Positions 27,533 through 35,877 of a stretch of DNA of 64,000 nt are shown here, one piece after another. The notes below the pieces were generated by a model. It was not told the origin of the DNA, made no database searches, and saw only the letters and a program-made list of their open reading frames with translations. How positions within the stretch are numbered: position 1 is the first letter of the stretch; each line of letters opens with the position of its first letter. The stretch lies in assembly GCF_003946215.1 (NCBI RefSeq), contig NZ_RHOW01000005.1, positions 1-64,000 on the forward strand. Direction: 5' to 3'. Source of the stretch: Lapidilactobacillus mulanensis (lineage in GTDB: Bacteria; Bacillota; Bacilli; Lactobacillales; Lactobacillaceae). The translations under genes were made by a program, and so were the position numbers.

Positions 27533-27562
27533 GAGGTTGGGCTGAGCCTGACCTCTTTGTCT
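27533..27562 (+). other. Intercistronic hairpin between malE and malF
   Basis: GAGGT pairs with ACCTC and GGCT with GCC inside, followed by TTTGTCTT. It probably causes partial termination or protects the malE mRNA, giving more MalE than permease. Confidence 0.6.
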
Positions 27563-27594
27563 TAAGATTAGATTAGGAAAAGGACCGTAAACGT

Positions 27595-28944
27595 ATGTTT
27601 AAAAAGAAAGCACACACCGCGCCTGAGGCCACGTTTAAAGAAACTTGGCAAGAAGGAGATTGGGCTACGAAACTTAGCTTCATCATCATGGGAATCAGTC
27701 AGCTAAAGAATAAACAATGGCTCAAGGGCCTTGTCTTTCTATTGAGTGAAGTTATTTTCTTAGTCTGGTTTTTCTACAATGGCATTAGTGCCATCAGTTT
27801 ATTAGGCAGTTTAGGCAAAATCAAAAAGTTGACTCGAGTATTTGATAAGAACCAGGGTATTTGGGTCACTAAACAACCGGATTCTTCGATGGTGATCTTG
27901 CTCTTTGGGTTGATTTCGATCATCTTAATCGCCTTGTTATTAGTTCTTTACTATGTCAGCTTGAAGTCGACGCGTCATCTCTATGCATTGAATCGTGATG
28001 GCAAGCATATTCCAACGACAAAAGAGGACCTCGCATCCTTGTTGGATACGCGGCTGCATCAACTCTTGATGTTCTTACCATTGGCTGGTATTTTTGCCTT
28101 CACCGTGACGCCAACAATCTATATGATCACCATGGCCTTCACGAACTTTAACCAATATCATCCCATTGGGTTTTCTTGGACGGGTTTTCAAGCATTCGGT
28201 GAGATCTTGACAGGTAGCATGGCCGGCACATTCTTCCCTGTTCTAGGTTGGACCTTGGTCTGGGCTGTTGCCGCAACTGCAACAACATTCGTCTTCGGTG
28301 TCTTGTTGGGGCTCTTGATTGAATCTAAAGGCATTAAGTTTAGAGGCGTGTTCAGAACGTTGTTCGTTATTGTCTTCGCCGTTCCCCAATTCGTTTCATT
28401 ACTAATGATGTCGATGTTCTGGGATAATGCCGGCCCAGTCAACAGCTGGTTACAACGTATGCACTGGATCACAGAACCAATTCAATTCTTGCAGAACGCC
28501 AACTTGGCTAAATTGACCGTCATTGTGACCAACATGTGGATCGGGATTCCGGTGACTATGTTGATTGTCACCGCCATTATTCAGAATTTGCCCCAAGATC
28601 AGATCGAGGCAGCGCGAATGGATGGGGCCAATGCCTTCCAAGTCTTCAACAAGATTACATTCCCACAGATTCTATTTGTGATGACACCTGCTTTGATTCA
28701 ACAGTTTATTGGTAACATCAATAACTTTAACGTGATTTTCCTGTTAACGGGTGGTGGACCATTGAACTCCAAGTTTTATCAAGCGGGTTCTACAGATTTA
28801 CTGGTCACCTGGTTGTACAAATTGACGATGCAATCGGTACCTAATTATAATATCGCAGCTGCGTTAGGTATTTTCATCTTCATCATTTCAGCCGTCTTCT
28901 CACTGCTGGCCTATCGTCGTACAAATGCGTTTAAGGAGGGCTAA
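27595..28944 (+). CDS. malF: Maltose/maltodextrin ABC transporter permease MalF
   Basis: 449-residue membrane subunit. A Gram-positive-type N-terminal extension contains two early membrane helices (WLKGLVFLLSEVIFLVWFF; VILLFGLISIILIALLLVL). The transport core follows, with the ATPase-contact EAA loop (IEAARMDGANAFQVFNKITFPQI). It pairs with MalG to form the channel for maltodextrins delivered by MalE. malG begins five bases after its stop. Confidence 0.95.
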   Translation: MFKKKAHTAPEATFKETWQEGDWATKLSFIIMGISQLKNKQWLKGLVFLLSEVIFLVWFFYNGISAISLLGSLGKIKKLTRVFDKNQGIWVTKQPDSSMVILLFGLISIILIALLLVLYYVSLKSTRHLYALNRDGKHIPTTKEDLASLLDTRLHQLLMFLPLAGIFAFTVTPTIYMITMAFTNFNQYHPIGFSWTGFQAFGEILTGSMAGTFFPVLGWTLVWAVAATATTFVFGVLLGLLIESKGIKFRGVFRTLFVIVFAVPQFVSLLMMSMFWDNAGPVNSWLQRMHWITEPIQFLQNANLAKLTVIVTNMWIGIPVTMLIVTAIIQNLPQDQIEAARMDGANAFQVFNKITFPQILFVMTPALIQQFIGNINNFNVIFLLTGGGPLNSKFYQAGSTDLLVTWLYKLTMQSVPNYNIAAALGIFIFIISAVFSLLAYRRTNAFKEG

Positions 28945-28949
28945 ATTCT

Positions 28950-29804
28950 ATGCATTCATATAAACGTCAACAACGGCTTTCTTTATCGTTAAGATATCTT
29001 CTGCTGATTGCATTAGTCATCGTTTGGATCTTTCCAATCGCTTGGATCATCATGACGAGTTTCTCAGTTAACTTATCAGGGTTCGTCTCAACATTCATTC
29101 CCAAACAATGGACACTCAGTAACTATGCGAAAATCTTCAATAACAAGTTATATCCATTCGGCTCTTGGGTCCTAAATACGTTCGTTATTGCCGTGATTTG
29201 TGCGGTTGTCAATACGTTTACAACGACGGTGATGTCTTATTCCTTATCACGTCTACGTTTCAAACTGCGTAAACCATTCTTGCAGTTCGCACTCGTATTG
29301 GGTATGTTCCCAGGCTTCATGTCGATGATCGCCCTGTACTACATGCTAAAGGCAATTGGTATGACAAACTTGGCTGGCTTAACTTTGGTCTATATTGGTG
29401 GTGCTGGACTTGGGTTCTATATCATGAAAGGGTTCCTCGATACAGTTCCTAAGTCTTTGGACGAAGCCGCCGAATTAGACGGTGCAACTAAATGGCAGAT
29501 TTTTATCCACATCATCTTGCCAATGGATCGGCCAATGATTATTTACACATCGTTAACAGCCTTCATGGCACCTTGGACGGATTTCATCTTCCCAAGTATT
29601 ATTCTATCGACGGATAGTGCCAAGAATAAAACTGTGGCGTATGGACTTTACAATATGATGTCAAACACCAAGGGCTTAAGCAGTCAGTACTTCACTGCCT
29701 TCGTCGCTGGGTGTGTGATCATCGCGATCCCGATCACAATTTTATTCATTATTTTGCAACGTTACTACGTCAGTGGCATTACTGCTGGTGCAGACAAAGG
29801 TTAA
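28950..29804 (+). CDS. malG: Maltose/maltodextrin ABC transporter permease MalG
   Basis: 284-residue permease with six predicted membrane helices and the EAA loop (LDEAAELDGATKWQIFIHIILP). It is the partner of MalF and the last gene of the operon. No ATP-binding subunit gene (MalK/MsmK) follows or lies anywhere in the window, so energy must come from a shared ATPase encoded elsewhere, as in several Gram-positive sugar transporters. Confidence 0.95.
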   Translation: MHSYKRQQRLSLSLRYLLLIALVIVWIFPIAWIIMTSFSVNLSGFVSTFIPKQWTLSNYAKIFNNKLYPFGSWVLNTFVIAVICAVVNTFTTTVMSYSLSRLRFKLRKPFLQFALVLGMFPGFMSMIALYYMLKAIGMTNLAGLTLVYIGGAGLGFYIMKGFLDTVPKSLDEAAELDGATKWQIFIHIILPMDRPMIIYTSLTAFMAPWTDFIFPSIILSTDSAKNKTVAYGLYNMMSNTKGLSSQYFTAFVAGCVIIAIPITILFIILQRYYVSGITAGADKG

Positions 29805-29814
29805 TTTTTCCCGA

Positions 29815-29846
29815 TAAAAACCACCCTTTTGACGGGTGGTTTTTAT
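29815..29846 (+). terminator. Terminator after malG
   Basis: AAAAACCACCC pairs with GGGTGGTTTTT around TTTTGAC. Confidence 0.88.
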
Positions 29847-29891
29847 TTAGTCATACCGGGTAATTTGAAGGGTTCACAGCAAGCTGGATTC

Positions 29892-29947
29892 TGTTACCGA
29901 TAACAACTCAAATAAGGCTTGCTGTTTTGGAATCGCTTTTTTAAGAT
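29892..29947 (+). promoter_or_regulatory. Mal operator and promoter of neopullulanase
   Basis: Operator TGTTACCGATAACA (29892-29905), -35 TTGCTG (29919-29924), a 17-base spacer, and -10 TAAGAT (29942-29947). Operator to -35 distance is 13 bases, as at the alpha-glucosidase promoter. The spacer shares AATCGCTTTT with it. Confidence 0.75.
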
Positions 29948-29987
29948 AGAGTTAATTCGTTATTAATTAAAGAGAGGTATTTAATTC

Positions 29988-31769
29988 ATGGAAACAGCCG
30001 CAATTTATCATCGCCCTGAAAGCGAGTTTGCCTATTTATATCAACCAAATGATTTTCGTGTTCGTTTACGGACCAAGCGTGGCGACGTTGCCGCAGTGAA
30101 TTGCTTTTATGGCGATCCTTACGCAAGTACGACAGACGATCTGACCAATAACTCTGGTAGTTCTCATTGGGATTATCAGACCGCTTCAATGCGGATCATT
30201 GCGACGACAGAAGACTTTGATTACTGGGAAGCTGCTTTAAAACTACCATTTAAGCGTGCACAATATGATTTCGAAGTGATCGGCAAAGATGATCAAAAAG
30301 TCTTGTATGGCGATCGCGGGGTCTTCCCATTCTCGACCGAAATGATCGGCACTAACGGCAATCCGTTCCGCATGCCATATCTACACGAAGTCGATCGGTT
30401 TAAGGAGCCAGATTGGGTACGACACACTGTTTGGTATCAGATTTTTCCAGAACGTTTTGCCAATGGTGATAAAAATAATGACCAACCTGGCGTTAAACCA
30501 TGGCGTAGTGATCTGAGTCCCAACCGGACAGATTATTATGGGGGCGATCTGCAAGGGGTTCTGGATCATTTGGATTACCTGCAAGAATTAGGCGTCAACG
30601 GTATTTATTTCTGCCCAATCTTCAAGGCTTATTCCAATCACAAATACGATACGATCGATTATTTAGAAATTGATCCCGATTTTGGAAATAAAGAATTATT
30701 CCGCCAAGTTGTTGAAGCGGCCCATCAACGCGGCATAAAAGTCATGTTGGATGCCGTCTTCAACCATATTGGTGACCGATCTGTTCAGTGGCAAGATGTT
30801 ATTGCCAACGGTGAAAATTCTCGCTTTGCGAAATGGTTCCACATTAATAAATTCCCAGTGACGTATGAAGCAACAGATAATTTCGAAAACGCTAAGGAGC
30901 TAACTTTCGATACTTTCGCATTCACACCGCATATGCCGAAATTAAATACTGCCAATCCTGAAGTCAAACAATATCTGTTGGATGTCGCGGCATATTGGAT
31001 CAAAGAATTCGATATCGATGCTTGGCGCTTAGATGTTGCCAACGAAGTCGATCATGCATTCTGGCGCAGTTTTGCCAGCACTTGTCGCGAACTTAAAAGT
31101 GATTTCTATATTCTAGGTGAGGTGTGGCATAACTCGCAGACATGGCTGTCTGGTGACCAATTCTCAGCGGTCATGAATTATGCCTACACGGAAACACTGA
31201 TCAATGGCATTGTTAATCACACGCTGACACCAACGCGCATGGTGGATGGGCTGAATTATCAACGGACACTGTATCAACGGCAGGTCAATGAAGTCATGCT
31301 CAACACCTTAGATTCACACGATACAGCCCGGTTATTGACGGTCTGTGATGATGATAAAGTCTTGATGCGTCAAACTTTGGCCTTCACTTTCTTACAAGAA
31401 GGCGAGCCTTGCGTTTATTACGGCGATGAAATTGGCATGGATGGCGGCAATGATCCGGATTGCCGCAAGCCGATGAACTGGGACGAAGCCACGCAAGATC
31501 GTTCGCTGTTTAAATTCTATCAGCAATTGATCCAACTCCGGTTAGCAAACGCCGATTTATTGACGCAAGGTGAATTTACTTGGGATGTGGTTGATGATGA
31601 TCGCAAAATTGTTCAATTCACGCGTGCACAGGGAGATAAAAAGTTGATAGCTGTTTTCAATTTAGGTGATCAACCTTGCCAGATTTCCGTAACAGGTCAG
31701 ACGTTGCTTAGCCAGAATTGCGAAAATGGGCAACTTGCAGCTAAGGGATTTGCTATTTGGACTGATTAG
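29988..31769 (+). CDS. Neopullulanase / maltogenic amylase, GH13_20
   Basis: 593 residues, cytosolic. An N-terminal CBM34-like beta domain (about 1-120) is followed by the GH13 barrel starting at VWYQIFPERFANGD. Catalytic residues: Asp349 (WRLDVAN), Glu378 (ILGEVWH), Asp445 (LDSHDTAR). The CBM34 domain marks the cyclomaltodextrinase/neopullulanase/maltogenic amylase group, which usually dimerises and trims imported maltodextrins or cyclodextrins. GAGAGG precedes the start. It is expressed alone from its own mal promoter. Confidence 0.92.
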   Translation: METAAIYHRPESEFAYLYQPNDFRVRLRTKRGDVAAVNCFYGDPYASTTDDLTNNSGSSHWDYQTASMRIIATTEDFDYWEAALKLPFKRAQYDFEVIGKDDQKVLYGDRGVFPFSTEMIGTNGNPFRMPYLHEVDRFKEPDWVRHTVWYQIFPERFANGDKNNDQPGVKPWRSDLSPNRTDYYGGDLQGVLDHLDYLQELGVNGIYFCPIFKAYSNHKYDTIDYLEIDPDFGNKELFRQVVEAAHQRGIKVMLDAVFNHIGDRSVQWQDVIANGENSRFAKWFHINKFPVTYEATDNFENAKELTFDTFAFTPHMPKLNTANPEVKQYLLDVAAYWIKEFDIDAWRLDVANEVDHAFWRSFASTCRELKSDFYILGEVWHNSQTWLSGDQFSAVMNYAYTETLINGIVNHTLTPTRMVDGLNYQRTLYQRQVNEVMLNTLDSHDTARLLTVCDDDKVLMRQTLAFTFLQEGEPCVYYGDEIGMDGGNDPDCRKPMNWDEATQDRSLFKFYQQLIQLRLANADLLTQGEFTWDVVDDDRKIVQFTRAQGDKKLIAVFNLGDQPCQISVTGQTLLSQNCENGQLAAKGFAIWTD

Positions 31770-31784
31770 CCGGTTAAAAATTTT

Positions 31785-32045
31785 ATCTACCTTCGGTCGT
31801 GGCTGCGTGGGGCAAGTGACTGACTACTGTGGGGACGGTTCCAGGCTTCTCCCAAGTTCGGGGAAAAGTCTTCCACCTCGATTTCGAGCTTTTTCTCAAT
31901 CGCCAAACCCGCTCTGAGAAAAATCTCGAAATGCGCCCCTGCTGTAAGCGACGATGGACCATGTCGCAACAGCAGTTTCACAGTGTCGTCACTTGCCCCG
32001 CGCAGCCGCGACCTAAACTGGAATTGGTTTAGTGGTGAACTGGGA
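31785..32045 (+). repeat. R1-family structured repeat (R1e)
   Basis: Same arms as R1d: left 31795-31820, right 31988-32013, pairing with a couple of mismatches. It lacks the R2 insertion: the loop reads CTCCCAAGTTCGGGGAAAAG. The inner hairpin CTGCTGT...ACAGCAG is present. Confidence 0.8.
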
Positions 32046-32202
32046 AGAACTGGGTTTGTGTGCATGAGTTTATTTCATGGTCAACAACTTTACTGCGAGA
32101 AATATGATCAAGCTTGATATTTTGCTACTAAATATTTATGTTGCTCAGAAAAGATTCGTAGGGGAGAAAGCCCAGTTTAGAATCCAAATCTGTTTACTAG
32201 AA

Positions 32203-32425
32203 TAGACCCGCAGAATTTGCGGAAGAGAATGAACAGCACACTGTGATAATGCTCTTAGCGATATGGTTCACCGTCGCTTAGAGCATGGGAAATTCGGAGA
32301 TCTTGCGGTTTTGGCAAGAGCTCCAAATTTAGGCGGAAGAATTTTGACGGGCTTCCAAAATCCTGCAGCCGTCCCCACGAGTGAGCTGTTCATTCTCTGC
32401 AGCAAATTCAAGCTGCAGTTTCCCA
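32203..32425 (-). repeat. R1-family structured repeat (R1g)
   Basis: Close copy of R1f: arms GAATTTGCGGAAGAGAATGA... (from 32213) and its near complement ending at 32409. The core GCAGCCGTCCCCACGAG is on the right. R1e plus R1g repeat the R1d plus R1f arrangement in the same order and orientation. Confidence 0.75.
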
Positions 32426-32455
32426 ATAACTACACTTTTCAAACTATTCAGATTC

Positions 32456-32645
32456 AGTCGAAAGAATTTCCGTACTTTGGAAATCCTGGAGCCGTCCCCA
32501 CAAGTGAGCTGTTCATTCTCTGGAGCAAATTCATACCGCCATTACCCGCAATCATGCATTTTAAGTCATTCAAGTTCATGAAGAAGCTATACTTCGGAAA
32601 TTTCGGAGCAGTTCGTTCTCTTCCGCAAATTCAAACTGCAGTTAA
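32456..32645 (-). repeat. Partial R1 ends
   Basis: Two further copies of only the right-hand end of R1g: GGAGCCGTCCCCACAAGTGA... followed by CTGTTCATTCTCTGGAGC at about 32487-32528, and a shorter piece with GTTCGTTCTCTTCCGCAAATTC at about 32611-32633. They lack matching left arms and look like duplication debris. Confidence 0.6.
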
Positions 32646-32730
32646 TAGCAACCTAGAATATTTTTCATAGTACGCCACCACGACTGAAGACAAATGTTTA
32701 GCCAGTTCACTTGTTGTGTTGTGGCGTTTC

Positions 32731-32785
32731 TGATATCGGTAACATCCATTTTCGCCTTGATTAACGACTAAGATGTTGCAATAAT
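32731..32785 (+). promoter_or_regulatory. Mal operator and promoter of maltose phosphorylase
   Basis: Operator TGATATCGGTAACA (32731-32744; one change from the malE copy), -35 TTGATT (32757-32762), a 17-base spacer, and -10 AATAAT (32780-32785). ATGTAAGCGAATTAA just downstream is a cre-like site with one mismatch. Confidence 0.75.
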
Positions 32786-32851
32786 GACTGATGTAAGCGA
32801 ATTAAATCCATTTTAAAGATTAATTTATTCAGTAACAAGAGGAGTAGTATC

Positions 32852-35143
32852 ATGACAAAACGATTATTTGACATTGATCCTTGGGTGATCAAAACAAACA
32901 AGCTGGCAGTTGCTGATAAACGATTGCAGGAAAGTATTACGTCGATCGGAAATAGTTATATGGGCATGCGTGGCAATTTCGAGGAGAATTATAGCGGCGA
33001 TACGCTTAAAGGCCTCTATCTTGCTGGTGTTTGGTATCCAGATAAGACGCGTGTTGGTTGGTGGAAAAATGGTTATCCTGAGTATTTCGGGAAGGCCATC
33101 AACTCGCCCGATTTTCTCAGTATTCCGATTTCCGTCAATGGTGAAGACGTTGACCTTGCTAAAATCGACTATACGAATTTTGCGTTAGCTCTAGATATGC
33201 ATGATGGTGTCTTGCGCCGGAGTTTCGTGGGCGATTTTGCAGATGGCGTCCAAGTTAAATTCGAGTTTGCGCGTTTCATGAGTAATAAAACGCAAGAATT
33301 GGGATTGATTTCGGTTAAGGCGACTGTTCTGGCTGGTCAGGCCGAATTAGTCTTTCAACCGCTGATCAATAGCAACGTGCATAACGAAGATTCGAATTAT
33401 GATGAAAATTTCTGGGAATTAAAAAATCATGCCGCTGTGGCCAATAATCGTTACAGTCTCACTGTCGAAACGAAACCGAATCCTTTTGGCACGCCACGTT
33501 TTACCGTCACTGAACAAATGCAAAGTCTGGTGAGCGCTCCGACTGAAATTACGCGCGAAGCTAATGTGACTGAAGAAGCGGTCGCAGAAAAAATTACCGT
33601 GGCTTTAGCTACTGGTCAGTCTGTTGATTTGCTCAAACAAGTTGCCGTCGTGACGAGTCGCGATGTCGAAGAAAGTCAGCAACAAGCTAAGGCAACCGAA
33701 ATTTTGCAGGCTGCGAGTCAGAAGCCTTTTGCAGAACACTTAGCAGATCAAGATCAAGTTTGGCAGCAACGTTGGGCACAATCAGATGTTCAAATCGATG
33801 GCGATCCAGCTGCCCAACAAGGTATTCGCTTTAATATTTTGCAATTGTTCATGACTTATTATGGCGAAGATTCACGTTTGAATGTTGGACCAAAGGGCTT
33901 TACTGGCGAGAAATACGGTGGCGCTACTTATTGGGACACTGAGGCTTATATTGTGCCGATGTATTTGGCGGTCACTGAGCCGAAAGTCAGTCGTCAATTG
34001 TTGGAATATCGTTACCGTCAATTACCTGGTGCCTTTCATAATGCGCAACAACAGGGTCTTAAGGGCGCATTGTATCCGATGGTCACTTTTGACGGGATCG
34101 AATGTCACAATGAGTGGGAAATTACGTTTGAAGAAATTCACCGTAACTCCGCCATTGCTCATGCGATCTATGATTACACCGATTATACCGGCGATATGAC
34201 TTATGTATTGGATCATGGAATCGAAGTGCTGGTTGCGATTTCACGTTTCTGGGCAGATCGGGTTCATTATTCGAAGCACGCTCAGAAATACATGATCCAC
34301 GGTGTGACTGGCCCCAATGAATATGAAAATAACGTCAACAATAATTGGTACACTAATCAAATGGCCGTCTGGGTTCTGAAGTATACCTTGTCGATCCTGA
34401 AACAGATTTCTACTGGCAAGGCTGAAAGCTTAGCCATTAACACTGATGAGGCTGCTCACTGGCAAGACATTATCGACAATATGTATTTCCCTGAAGACAA
34501 GGAGTTAGGTATTTTCTTGCAGCAAGATGGGTTTCTGGATAAAGATATTCGTCCGGCATCTTCGATCGATCCGAAAGAACGGCCAATTAATCAACACTGG
34601 TCTTGGGATAAAATTCTGCGTTCGCCATTCATTAAGCAGGCCGATGTTTTGCAAGGTATCTATTTCTTGAATGACCAGTTCACACCAGAGCAAAAGAAAC
34701 GCAACTTTGATTTCTATGAGCCACTGACAGTTCATGAGTCTTCATTGTCTGCTTGCATTCACAGTATTCTCGCCGCAGAAATCGGTGAAGAAGAAAAAGC
34801 GGTCAACCTTTACGAACGGACAGCTCGACTCGACTTGGATAATTACAATAATGATACCGACGATGGATTGCACATCACATCCATGAGTGGTGGCTGGTTG
34901 GCAATTGTTCAAGGCTTTGCTGGTATGCGCCATCATGATGGTCAATTGTCATTCAAGTTATTCTGTCCCAAAAATTGGCAAGGCTATTCATTCAAAGTTA
35001 ATTTTCGCGGTCGCTCATTAGCTGTTAAGGTTGGCCACGGTCAGAGTGAGATCACTTTGCTGGCTGGTGACGATTTGGAATTGACTGTGAATCAACAAAA
35101 AGTTAATTTACAACCAGATCAGACCCAATTGATCAATAACTAA
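32852..35143 (+). CDS. Maltose phosphorylase, GH65
   Basis: 763 residues. It splits maltose with phosphate into beta-glucose 1-phosphate and glucose, saving one ATP. The N-terminal beta-sandwich (RLFDIDPWVIKTNKLA) leads to the alpha/alpha barrel. The catalytic acid is expected at Glu490 in GPNEYEN, near Glu487 of the L. brevis enzyme. ECHNEWEITFEE and the phosphate-site region VHESSLS are also present. Specificity (maltose rather than trehalose or kojibiose) is inferred from context. The usual partner gene, beta-phosphoglucomutase, is not next to it or elsewhere in the window. Confidence 0.9.
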   Translation: MTKRLFDIDPWVIKTNKLAVADKRLQESITSIGNSYMGMRGNFEENYSGDTLKGLYLAGVWYPDKTRVGWWKNGYPEYFGKAINSPDFLSIPISVNGEDVDLAKIDYTNFALALDMHDGVLRRSFVGDFADGVQVKFEFARFMSNKTQELGLISVKATVLAGQAELVFQPLINSNVHNEDSNYDENFWELKNHAAVANNRYSLTVETKPNPFGTPRFTVTEQMQSLVSAPTEITREANVTEEAVAEKITVALATGQSVDLLKQVAVVTSRDVEESQQQAKATEILQAASQKPFAEHLADQDQVWQQRWAQSDVQIDGDPAAQQGIRFNILQLFMTYYGEDSRLNVGPKGFTGEKYGGATYWDTEAYIVPMYLAVTEPKVSRQLLEYRYRQLPGAFHNAQQQGLKGALYPMVTFDGIECHNEWEITFEEIHRNSAIAHAIYDYTDYTGDMTYVLDHGIEVLVAISRFWADRVHYSKHAQKYMIHGVTGPNEYENNVNNNWYTNQMAVWVLKYTLSILKQISTGKAESLAINTDEAAHWQDIIDNMYFPEDKELGIFLQQDGFLDKDIRPASSIDPKERPINQHWSWDKILRSPFIKQADVLQGIYFLNDQFTPEQKKRNFDFYEPLTVHESSLSACIHSILAAEIGEEEKAVNLYERTARLDLDNYNNDTDDGLHITSMSGGWLAIVQGFAGMRHHDGQLSFKLFCPKNWQGYSFKVNFRGRSLAVKVGHGQSEITLLAGDDLELTVNQQKVNLQPDQTQLINN

Positions 35144-35159
35144 TTCATTTAAAAGTAAA

Positions 35160-35216
35160 CGTACAAGTTCAATGACACCATTTTTATGGGTGCTGTTGAG
35201 TTGGTACGCTTTTTTG
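35160..35216 (+). terminator. Terminator after maltose phosphorylase
   Basis: CGTAC pairs with GTACG and the inner arms CAATGACACC and GGTGCTGTTG pair with wobbles. CTTTTTTGAT follows. Confidence 0.75.
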
Positions 35217-35291
35217 ATACATAGATCATGGTGGCGGGTTCTTGCAGTTTGCATTCTGAAATGTGACCTACCTGAGTCAGGAGGCTCTTCC

Positions 35292-35320
35292 TTGACTTTA
35301 CGCAGGATAGGCCTTAAATT
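35292..35320 (+). promoter_or_regulatory. Promoter of M-box/mgtA transcript
   Basis: TTGACT (35292-35297), a 17-base spacer and TAAATT (35315-35320), about 25 bases before the riboswitch. Confidence 0.6.
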
Positions 35321-35344
35321 GGAATGGTAGATAGAATTAAATAT

Positions 35345-35503
35345 GATTTGTTAGGTGAGGCTCCTATACGAACACAGGCTACTGCCCAGAAAAAGTCGAG
35401 AGACACCAATGGGTAGAACAGGGATTGTCGAATACAAGGCTTTCCATAAGGTAGCTGGGATCTGATCAGATTCCTACGTTGTATAGTGCTAAAGCCCAAC
35501 GAC
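35345..35503 (+). promoter_or_regulatory. M-box (ykoK-type) Mg2+ riboswitch
   Basis: The family's hallmark segments occur in order: TTAGGTGAGGCTCCTATAC, CTACTGCCCAGAAA, AGACACCAATGGGTA, and the closing TGTATAGTGCTAAAGCCCAA. TTGTT at the 5' end pairs with AACGA at the 3' end as the P1 helix. M-box RNAs fold when Mg2+ is plentiful and switch off Mg2+ transporter genes. The gene downstream is a Mg2+ P-type ATPase, as expected. Confidence 0.93.
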
Positions 35504-35522
35504 TAGATCAATTGAGCTTATT

Positions 35523-35587
35523 TAGCAAGTTCTTTTAACTTTTCGCTGTGGTTTTGGTGGTGAGTTTTGGGGGCTTGTTATTTTTTT
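35523..35587 (+). terminator. Riboswitch-controlled terminator of mgtA leader
   Basis: TAGCAAGTTCT (35523-35533) pairs with GGGGCTTGTTA (35570-35580), using several G-U pairs, and TTTTTTT follows. The 3' arm GGGCTT can instead pair with AAGCCC (35492-35497) at the end of the aptamer, an antiterminator available only when the aptamer is open. This gives the expected off-at-high-Mg2+ logic. Confidence 0.65.
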
Positions 35588-35752
35588 GCCTATAAACTTG
35601 AAACGGTGGCTCATTTGTTTGTTTTGAGTTAGTGCAGATTGTCTGAAGATGCTGGTTTTAAGTTGAACAGATTTATGAAGGGGTTGAGTTGTTTGGTAAA
35701 AATATCGTAGGCTTCATTTTAAATTGCTTTAATTTTAAGGAGATGAGCGTAG

Positions 35753-35815
35753 ATGGATGATGGCCATAGCCCGAGGGAATTTCGTGATGTTCGGGTGTGG
35801 CAGACATTGATCTAG
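35753..35815 (+). CDS. Candidate 20-residue leader peptide upstream of mgtA
   Basis: ATG 35753 follows AAGGAGATG with good spacing. The product is MDDGHSPREFRDVRVWQTLI. It lies between the riboswitch terminator and mgtA and covers the left arm of a long hairpin. Acidic and proline codons near the start recall leader peptides of enterobacterial Mg2+ transporters, which destabilise ribosomes at low Mg2+. No homology to those peptides is visible, and the function is inferred. Confidence 0.45.
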   Translation: MDDGHSPREFRDVRVWQTLI

Positions 35816-35848
35816 ACGCAACTCTAAAGATATCACGTTATTTCCCTC
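35773..35848 (+). promoter_or_regulatory. Alternative hairpins between leader peptide and mgtA
   Basis: GAGGGAA (35773-35779) pairs with TTCCCTC (35842-35848), and CGTGATGT (35783-35790) with ATATCACG (35830-35837), leaving a 39-base loop. CTGTATTTTTG follows. A competing local hairpin pairs CCCGA (35770-35774) with TCGGG (35791-35795). The left arms lie inside the candidate leader-peptide frame, so translation could choose between them. Confidence 0.5.
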
Positions 35849-35877
35849 TGTATTTTTGAGAGAAGAGAGGAATAACA

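Noticed and set aside
32263-32670. 135-codon open frame and similar frames at 1477, 23554, 24010, 63425
   Set aside because: All lie across R1 units, change with the repeats and show no protein-like sequence. They are by-products of base composition in the arms.
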